Shown: piece after piece, positions 16,461-22,344 of the stretch
Numbering within the stretch: position 1 is the stretch's first letter
How the letters are laid out: every line of letters starts with the position of its first letter
Source of the DNA: CAVREM01 sp963728825
GTDB taxonomy: Bacteria > Acidobacteriota > Vicinamibacteria > Vicinamibacterales > CAVVIG01
Direction of reading: 5' to 3'
Length of the DNA: 64,000 nt
Assembly: GCA_963728825.1 (NCBI GenBank)
Contig: CAVSLA010000003.1
Location: 248,001 to 312,000, forward strand
The notes under the pieces: generated by a model
Told to the model about the DNA's origin: nothing
Seen by the model: only the letters and a program-made list of their open reading frames with translations
The model's database searches: none
Program-made: the position numbers and the translations under genes

Positions 16461-17006
16461 CTACTTCGGGAGCTGTTTGATGCCCAGCGCCTTCAGCTTG
16501 TTCGCGAGGTCCGCGCCGGCCGTGCCGGCGGCGACCGCTTTGTCGATATCGAGAATCTTGCCGTCCGGCCCGATGTAGAAGGTCCAGCGGCGCGCCAGAC
16601 CCGTGGGCCCGAGCACGCCGTACTTCGTGGCCACTTCCTTCGACGGATCGCTCAACAGCGGAAAGTCCGCGCTTTCCTTTTCCGCGAACGCCTTGTTCTC
16701 CTCCGGCTTGTCGACGCTGATCATGAAATACGCGACGTCGAAACCGCGAATCACCGGGCCGTTGTCACGCAACGACCTGCATTCGGCGGTTCAACCAGCG
16801 GTGAACGCCTTCGGAAACCAGGCGAGGACAATCGCCTTTCCCTTCAACCCCGCGAGCGAATACGTTTTGCCATCGGTGCCCGGCAGATTGAAATCCGGGG
16901 CGGCATCGCCCGCCTTCAGCTCCTGTGCCAGCGCGGGCTTGGCCGACAGCAGGCCGCCGGCAATGGTGACTGCCAGCGACAACATGCGAAGTGCTTGTTT
17001 CATCAC
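16461..17006 (-). CDS. Secreted peroxiredoxin with in-frame UGA at the peroxidatic position (probable selenoprotein)
   Basis: The reading from ATG 17006 gives a signal peptide (MMKQALRMLSLAVTIAGG), then DAAPDFNLPGTDGKTYSLAGL, WFPKAFTAG and a TGA at 16791-16793 (codon 72). The same frame continues without gap as TAECRSLRDNGPVIRG, DVAYFMISVD, ESADFPLLSDPSKEVATKYG, ending IKQLPK (181 codons). Relatives read TPGCTAEC here, so UGA replaces the peroxidatic cysteine exactly. A hairpin directly after the UGA fits a bacterial SECIS. Expected reaction: selenol-based reduction of peroxides, with Cys76 as likely resolving partner. Not a frameshift: both halves share a frame. Selenium machinery cannot be checked here. 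Confidence 0.88.
16743..16790 (-). promoter_or_regulatory. Bacterial SECIS-like hairpin
   Basis: In the transcript just after UGA 16791-16793. Outer stem: ACCG and CGAAU pair with AUUCG and CGGU, with one bulged C. Upper stem: GGUCGUUG pairs with CAACGGCC (one G-U), closing loop CGUGA. The loop begins 22 bases after UGA and its second base is G, matching the known bSECIS spacing (16-37) and loop-G rule. Confidence 0.8.
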
Positions 17007-17030
17007 GACTACCCCTTCCTGGCGACGCGC

Positions 17031-17056
17031 GGCGGGTCCAAAAGGACCCGCCCTAC
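17031..17056. repeat. Family A palindrome variant
   Basis: GGCGGGTCC and GGACCCGCC arms with a short AA spacer, then CTAC. It sits between the peroxiredoxin start and the stop of the Gly-rich protein gene. Confidence 0.8.
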
Positions 17057-17058
17057 AT

Positions 17059-18096
17059 CTACTTCACGGTGACTCGTACTCGGGCGCTGGTCCAGCAGCA
17101 CTGATCGCCGCCGCCGCCCGGACCCGACTGATCGTTGGCCGTGACGAGAATCGCGTACTCGCCCGGCTGGCTGAATGTGGCTTGCGTCGTCGCGCGCATC
17201 ACGAGCTTCGCGTCGCGCTTGTTGAACAGCAACGACCGCTCCTCGGAGAACTTGATATCGGCGGGGCCACGATACCTCTGCCACAGGATCGTGACGTCAC
17301 CGCGCGGCTCGTTACCGCGCCCGCCGCCACCACCACCACCACCGCCGCCCCCTCCGCCGCCACCGCGCCCGCCACGTCCGCCGGCAGCAGCGCCAGCCGC
17401 CGCCGGATCGCCGCCACGGCCGCCGCGGCCGCCGGCGTCGGCAGTCGTCGTCGCGGGGGGAGGAGCGCCGCGCCCTTCTGGTTCATCGGACGGCTTGTCG
17501 GTGACCCACAGGTTCAGCGCCAGCGGCTGATTCACGGTGGCGGTCAGTGTCTGGGACCATCCGGTCACCGGACCCTGCAGCGCCGGACCGGTCTCGGTGA
17601 AACGCATCACCGGCGTCTCGTTGCCGTTCGCCGTGTTCTGATAAAAGTCGATCCAGTACGGAGGGTTTTTCCAGCCGGTGACCTGCGTCTTCTGACCGTT
17701 GGCGTTGATCGTCCACGTGTAGCGCTTGTTGCCGAAATCCTTCGGCACCTCGATCGCGAACACTCCGTACTGCCGGCGCGACAGGAAATGCGTCGGCTGG
17801 CCGAGGTCCGGTCCGTTCGGCTCCAGCGTGTTATTAGGGCCAATCGGAATATCGAGAATCTGATCCTGGTTCCGGTTGTAGTAGCCGAAGAGGAGAACTT
17901 CCTTGCCGTCCTTGGTGGGACCCCATCCTTCGAAGGCCGCGTAGACAGCCTCGCCGCGAACGCCGAGCGGCTCGAGCGGCAACGGCGCCGGCGACTGGGG
18001 TGGCTGCTGCGCCTGACCCGCACCGACGATGACCCAACTTCCGAGAGCACCCACTACCGCCAGGGCCGCGATCGCGGACCGAGACGCCGCCTGCAT
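17059..18096 (-). CDS. Secreted Gly-rich hypothetical protein
   Basis: Protein of 345 residues with a signal peptide (MQAASRSAIAALAVVGALG, cut near residue 29 after GAGQA). I do not recognise a family. The N-terminal 200 residues look beta-rich (HFLSRRQYGVFAIEVPKDFG). About residues 215-270 are a low-complexity Gly/Arg/Ala linker including a run of about 15 glycines encoded by repeated GGT/GGC codons. A C-terminal beta domain contains an adjacent Cys pair (GGDQCCWTSARVRVTV). It is separated by repeats from the copper-monooxygenase-like gene upstream and from the peroxiredoxin downstream. The shared strand suggests an extracytoplasmic redox group (inference). Confidence 0.75.
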   Translation of the reverse strand: MQAASRSAIAALAVVGALGSWVIVGAGQAQQPPQSPAPLPLEPLGVRGEAVYAAFEGWGPTKDGKEVLLFGYYNRNQDQILDIPIGPNNTLEPNGPDLGQPTHFLSRRQYGVFAIEVPKDFGNKRYTWTINANGQKTQVTGWKNPPYWIDFYQNTANGNETPVMRFTETGPALQGPVTGWSQTLTATVNQPLALNLWVTDKPSDEPEGRGAPPPATTTADAGGRGGRGGDPAAAGAAAGGRGGRGGGGGGGGGGGGGGGRGNEPRGDVTILWQRYRGPADIKFSEERSLLFNKRDAKLVMRATTQATFSQPGEYAILVTANDQSGPGGGGDQCCWTSARVRVTVK

Positions 18097-18143
18097 TGCC
18101 TACCTCCGTATCCCCTGTGATGTGTGGTGGAGACGTACACAAT

Positions 18144-18194
18144 CAGTCGCCAGCCGCCAGTCACAATTTCGTGACTGAGGACTGGCGACTGGCT
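18144..18194. repeat. Inverted word repeat (CAGTCGCCAG)
   Basis: CAGTCGCCAGCCGCCAGTCA and the inverted TGACTGAGGACTGGCGACTG around an AATTTC loop. It could fold into a strong hairpin upstream of the Gly-rich gene. Confidence 0.8.
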
Positions 18195-18205
18195 GGACAA
18201 ATGAT

Positions 18206-18274
18206 GCCGGGCCTTTGAGGCCCGGCCTTAACCCTACCTGCGTGCAGCCGTCAGGCCCAAGAGGCCCGACCTAC
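18206..18274. repeat. Two family A palindromes
   Basis: First copy 18206-18226: GCCGGGCCT and AGGCCCGGC arms. Second 18252-18274: CAGGCCCAAGAGGCCCGAC then CTAC. The second provides the TAG stop (18271-18273) of the cytochrome/monooxygenase gene. Confidence 0.8.
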
Positions 18275-19629
18275 TGCTGTTGCTGCTGTTGCTGCGTGTT
18301 GCGCTGCGTCTTCTGACGACGGGCTTCGACTTCCGCCTCGAAGTCCTTGTCTTCCAGGTAGGTCACGTTGACCCACGCGTGCGCCATCTCGTCCACCGTG
18401 CGGTCGCCGTAGCCGACCCAGACGTTCGGATCCGGGTTGGCCTTGTTGGCCGCGGTGTTGTCGTGCCACGCCGTGACCTTGATGATCGTCCCCTTCGGGA
18501 AGAGCGGCGCGGCGTCCTCGGTGAACTGATACATGTTGTGCCAGTTGAAGTTGAAGTCGGCAACGTGGCTGATGACCTGCGTCTGGCCGGTCGGCAGAAT
18601 CGCTTCCATCGCCATCGCCTTGCCGCGCAGGTGCATATGCGGCTGATAGCTTTCGATGCGCCCGTTCTGCCGGAGCACGAAGAAGCCCTGGGTCATCTTG
18701 ACCTGGTTTGGCGGAATGTCGACGCCGCCCGCGTTGGTGCCGCCCATCAGATGGAGCACCTGGCGGAACTTCGGCTCCTGGCCCTTCGGGTAGAAGTAGA
18801 CGCCGAGCTCGGCCTGATCGGTGATGTCCTCGCCGCCATTGGAGTAGTGGATGTCCCAGATGATCCTCGCGCCGGCCTTCATCAGCTTGCCGCTGCCCGG
18901 CCGCATGATCTCGCCCTGCTTGCCGACGGCCCATTCCATGAAGGTGCCGGCGATCGGACGGCCGTCCGGATCGAGGTTCTGCGCGAGCGGGTCGTTCTCA
19001 TCCTGCTGGAGGCGCGCGATCGCGTGATGCGTAATCTTGCGGCCCTTCACCGAGCCGGGACGAATCTCGATGGCGCGGACCCAGCGGTCTTCGGTGAGGC
19101 CGCTGTCGACCGACGGCTTCCACCACGCGTCATTCTGTCCGGCCTTGTGCGTCCACGGTGTGGACTTGACGATGAGATCGGGCTCGGTCTGACCGAACAT
19201 CGCCGCGAAGTTCCAGCTCTGATCGTCGGGCCACTGCTTCGGCGCCGGCATGTCCTTCACGTCGCCCTTCGGCGCGCCCTGATCGACCCAGCGGGCGATC
19301 GTTTCGATCTGATCGTCGTTCAGCGAGCGATCGTTGGCGAACTGCTGAATACCAACGGTCTTGTCGAGGTGCCACGGCGGCATCTGACGGGCGGTGACCC
19401 GCGTCTTGATCGAGCGCGCCCACGGACGCGACTCTTCATAACTGACAAGGGACATCGGCGCGATCGAATTCGTCCGATGGCACGCTTCGCATTTTTCCTG
19501 GAAAATCGGAGCAATGTCCTTAGTGAACGTCGGCTTCGCGACCGGCTCAGCTGCGGCCGGCGCAGCAACGACAGCGGCAAACGCCGCAGCCATCGTCGCA
19601 ACCCCCAAGGCCCTCGTCATTCCTCTCAT
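18271..19629 (-). CDS. Cytochrome c-linked copper type II monooxygenase-like protein
   Basis: Protein of 452 residues with a signal peptide (residues 1-28). One c-type haem site CEACH lies near residue 47, followed by the MPPWHLD motif of this cytochrome class. The rest resembles PHM/DBM copper monooxygenases: GRKITHHAIARLQ near residue 200 and SYQPHMHLRGKAM near 327 supply His-His and His-x-His copper ligands, with FNWHNMYQF downstream. The tail is poly-Gln (about seven Gln) from CTGTTG repeats. Expected: oxidation of an organic substrate in the periplasm using copper and electrons via the haem. AAGGAG precedes the ATG by about 6 bases. The TAG stop comes from a family A repeat. Substrate unknown. 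Confidence 0.85.
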   Translation of the reverse strand: MRGMTRALGVATMAAAFAAVVAAPAAAEPVAKPTFTKDIAPIFQEKCEACHRTNSIAPMSLVSYEESRPWARSIKTRVTARQMPPWHLDKTVGIQQFANDRSLNDDQIETIARWVDQGAPKGDVKDMPAPKQWPDDQSWNFAAMFGQTEPDLIVKSTPWTHKAGQNDAWWKPSVDSGLTEDRWVRAIEIRPGSVKGRKITHHAIARLQQDENDPLAQNLDPDGRPIAGTFMEWAVGKQGEIMRPGSGKLMKAGARIIWDIHYSNGGEDITDQAELGVYFYPKGQEPKFRQVLHLMGGTNAGGVDIPPNQVKMTQGFFVLRQNGRIESYQPHMHLRGKAMAMEAILPTGQTQVISHVADFNFNWHNMYQFTEDAAPLFPKGTIIKVTAWHDNTAANKANPDPNVWVGYGDRTVDEMAHAWVNVTYLEDKDFEAEVEARRQKTQRNTQQQQQQQ

Positions 19630-19754
19630 CGCGGTCTCCTTTTTGCCCTATCTCGAGATAAAAACTATCAGCACCTTAGCATCGCAAGCCCCCGCAGTCC
19701 AGTGACTTTCGTGGAATTCGGGTACCACGATTACGACGGCCCGCGGGGGGCTGT

Positions 19755-21170
19755 TTACATCGTTGCAACCGCGCCTGAGCCTGATGGGCGAAAGAAAGAA
19801 GAAAGTGCCTTTGTCAACTCCACCAGAAGGCTTTCCCCGTCCTGCCTCAACATCGTCCCGAACTGACGCGACAACGACTCCAACACACGCTGAATCTCTG
19901 CGGCAGCCGGCTGATCGGGCCGGCGCGGCAGGCCGTTCTCATCGAGGACCACGGGATGCAGCCGGACCGTCCGCAAGCCGTCGGGCTCGAAGGTCAGCAC
20001 CGCAAGCACCGATCCCCTGGCGGCACCGGAATCGGACGCTGCCGGCGGGCCCGGGGCGTCCCGCGACGAGGTCGCACCGAGGGCCAGCGTGTACAGATCG
20101 GTGCCGGCGTCGAACCCGGCACGGACGCCCGAAGAAGTCTGATAGATGAAATTGCCGACGCTGTAGAAAATGACGCCGCCGTTGTACACCTCGATGCCAC
20201 GCAGTCGGTGCGGGCCATGGCCGACGATCGCATGTGCCCCGGCATCAATTGCGCGGCGCGCAAACCGCCGCAGGAATTCCGCCGGCTCGGGACTCGCGTT
20301 GGTCGGCTCGTGGCTGTGTACCGAGACGATGACGACTTCCGCTTCTGCACGAGCAGCCTTGACCTGATCGAGAATTTCCCGCTCGTCGCGTTCGTCGACG
20401 AGAAAATCGACGACCGTCCGATCGCCTTTCTTGATGGTCGTCCCGAACAGCGAGAGCTCAGTGCCTGCGGCCCCGTCACGGGTCACCGGGCCGGCAACAG
20501 GGTTCAATACAGACGCGGCGTCCCTGAGCGTGTCGAACGTCTTTGCGTCGACGGTCACGTCTGCGGCATAACGCAGCGGATTCAGGCCCGGCCGTCCCTG
20601 GATATCACCGCGTGAGGCGCTGGCGCGGGAACCCGGCGACGACGAGGTGGCGACGGCAATGATGCTGATGCGCCCTCCGACGTGAAGCGGTGCGCGGGCC
20701 GCGGCGAGGTCGGGGCCGGTCCCCACGTGCAGCAGGCCGGTCGCGTCGAGCACCCGCCGCGTCGCCATCAGCCCCTCGACGCCGTAGTCGGTCGCATGGT
20801 CGTTGGCCAACGAGACGACGTCGATGCCAAGCGCCCGCAGCGCGGTGACGTCGCGCGGCCGCGCAAACGGCCAGACGGCGGCGTCGTCCGCGGGCGGGGC
20901 TTGCTCGAGGACGTTCATGTCCAGGTTGGCGAACGCGAGGGTGGCGGTCGACACGATGTCGCGGACTGCCGTAAATGCCGCATCGCGCGACTCGACCGGC
21001 CGCGTCAGCACGGTATCGCCGGCCACGGCTATCGTGATTGGGCCGGTAGCTGGAACCTCCACAGGAGCGGTAACGCGGTCGCCGCAGGCCGCGGTCGCTA
21101 ACACGATGCAGAAGCTGAGGAACTTAAAAATTGAGAAGCTGAGGATCTGAGGAATTGAGGATTGTTCCAC
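19755..21170 (-). CDS. CapA family metallophosphatase-fold lipoprotein (PGA_cap)
   Basis: Protein of 471 residues with the PGA_cap order of motifs: ITIAVAGDTVLTRPVES near residue 45, AFANLDMNV near 80, VVSLANDHATDYGVEGL near 115, VVIVSVHSHEPTN near 285, AHAIVGHGPHRLRGIEVY near 325 and VIFYSVGNFIYQT. The family is named after CapA of poly-gamma-glutamate capsule synthesis; many members are putative metallo-phosphoesterases. The lipobox ATAAC puts it in the envelope. Its first ~22 codons lie in a word-repeat array, which thus encodes the hydrophobic signal segment. No capsule genes are nearby. A second CapA-like gene lies at 30908-32359. Confidence 0.88.
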   Translation of the reverse strand: MEQSSIPQILSFSIFKFLSFCIVLATAACGDRVTAPVEVPATGPITIAVAGDTVLTRPVESRDAAFTAVRDIVSTATLAFANLDMNVLEQAPPADDAAVWPFARPRDVTALRALGIDVVSLANDHATDYGVEGLMATRRVLDATGLLHVGTGPDLAAARAPLHVGGRISIIAVATSSSPGSRASASRGDIQGRPGLNPLRYAADVTVDAKTFDTLRDAASVLNPVAGPVTRDGAAGTELSLFGTTIKKGDRTVVDFLVDERDEREILDQVKAARAEAEVVIVSVHSHEPTNASPEPAEFLRRFARRAIDAGAHAIVGHGPHRLRGIEVYNGGVIFYSVGNFIYQTSSGVRAGFDAGTDLYTLALGATSSRDAPGPPAASDSGAARGSVLAVLTFEPDGLRTVRLHPVVLDENGLPRRPDQPAAAEIQRVLESLSRQFGTMLRQDGESLLVELTKALSSFFRPSGSGAVATM

Positions 21171-21195
21171 AGGTCCTCAGTTCCTCAGGTCCCCA
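21110..21195. repeat. Word-repeat array (CTGAGGAA type) encoding the CapA signal peptide
   Basis: Units GAAGCTGAGGA, CTGAGGATCTGAGGAATTGA and inverted TCCTCAGTTCCTCAGG. The part at 21110-21170 is translated as the signal peptide of the CapA-like protein. The remainder separates it from the DapA-like gene. Confidence 0.85.
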
Positions 21196-21196
21196 G

Positions 21197-22225
21197 CTAC
21201 TGTCCAGACAGGTAGGGTTTCAGCGACGCGAAGCGGAACTCGATCTCGTCGATCGCATCCGGCGGCAAGGTGACCTGGTTGATCTTCGGCGGCTGGCCTG
21301 CGACCAGTGCGCCGGCGCGGGTGACCGTCGTCTTGAAGATGCCGCGCTTTTTCATGACGTACAGGCTGGTGCCGGGCACCTGTTCGTCGAGATTCCGCAT
21401 CAGCAGGAACTTGCTGTAGGCATCGCGCAGTTCCTCGCCTCGGCCGCGCGTATGCAGATCCCACATCCGCGCCATCAGGTCGGCGTACATCGCGTTGCCG
21501 GTGATCACGCCGTCCAGGCCGAGGCGCATCTCGTACAGCCAGCCGACACCGAAACTGGCGCCGAACACGCCGCGCATCGGCGGCCGCTGCCGGACTTCCT
21601 CGCGCATGCGATCGAGGACCGGCACGCTTTCCTCTTTGACGTAGCCGCAGTTCGAGAACTCGCGGGCGAGCTCGACGATCATCTCGACCGGCGGGACGAG
21701 GTTGCGCGCGCCGCCGCTGGTCTGCAGGATGACCGGCCGCCGCGCCCGCCCGGCGAGCGCGCGGAAATAACTGCGGTAGTCGTCGAGCGAGGTGGCACTG
21801 GTCGGCGGCATCGCGATGACCGCATCCGGCGCCAGCGCTTCGGCCCGATCGGTGAACTCGAGCATCTCGGCGGTGTCGCGGCCCTGGACTCCGAGCACCA
21901 GCGCGGTCTTCCGGCCCTGGACCGCCTTGGCCAGCACTTCCATGCCGCGCAGCCGCTCGTCCCTGGTCAGCGTCGCCACGGCGCTCGATCCCTGGGGCCA
22001 GACCACACCCTGGCAGCCGCCGCGATCGACGAATGCCACTTCACGCGCGAGATCCTCCCAGTCCACCATGCCGTTCGCCGTGAACGGGGTATGAAGGATC
22101 ATGAAGGCGCCGCGCAGCGGTTTGCCGGCGGCTTCGGCCGCGCCGCCCTTCAAATGGGCGGCCACCGCCGTGGCGGCCATGGTGGCGAGGAATTCGCGAC
22201 GGGACGTCAGCAGAGACATCGTCAT
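21197..22225 (-). CDS. Dihydrodipicolinate synthase/N-acetylneuraminate lyase family protein, Tat-exported
   Basis: Protein of 342 residues. The N-terminus TSRREFLATMAATAVAAH is a twin-arginine signal, unusual for this normally cytoplasmic family. The TIM barrel is seen from LRGAFMILHTPFTANGMVDW, CQGVVWPQGSSAVATLTRDER (GxxGE/S-like phosphate site replaced by WPQGSSA), AVIAMPPTSATSLDDY and CGYVKEES near residue 195, where Lys is the likely Schiff-base residue. The Tyr of the usual YN-P motif is absent (ILQTSGGARN), so lysine biosynthesis is unlikely; an aldolase-type reaction on a sugar acid or keto acid is more plausible. Word-repeat arrays sit on both sides. Confidence 0.85.
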   Translation of the reverse strand: MTMSLLTSRREFLATMAATAVAAHLKGGAAEAAGKPLRGAFMILHTPFTANGMVDWEDLAREVAFVDRGGCQGVVWPQGSSAVATLTRDERLRGMEVLAKAVQGRKTALVLGVQGRDTAEMLEFTDRAEALAPDAVIAMPPTSATSLDDYRSYFRALAGRARRPVILQTSGGARNLVPPVEMIVELAREFSNCGYVKEESVPVLDRMREEVRQRPPMRGVFGASFGVGWLYEMRLGLDGVITGNAMYADLMARMWDLHTRGRGEELRDAYSKFLLMRNLDEQVPGTSLYVMKKRGIFKTTVTRAGALVAGQPPKINQVTLPPDAIDEIEFRFASLKPYLSGQ

Positions 22226-22336
22226 TGGGAATTTACAATGGGAAATTTACAATGACGGATCATGGGTTCGCCGGATTGGCTCGTTCGACGATCTTTGTCC
22301 GACATTTTGCATCGTAAATTCCCAATTGTAAATTTT
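22224..22336. repeat. Inverted word repeat (AATTTACAATGGG)
   Basis: GGGAATTTACAATGGGAAAT near 22226 and inverted TCGTAAATTCCCAATTGTAA near 22312, separated by about 60 bases, between the TonB receptor stop and the DapA-like start. Likely a terminator or processing hairpin (inference). Confidence 0.8.
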
Positions 22337-22344
22337 CCGATCCG

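Noticed and set aside
18280..19866. 528-codon frame opposite the cytochrome/monooxygenase gene
   Set aside because: Antisense of a gene with clear haem and copper motifs; no recognisable domain of its own.
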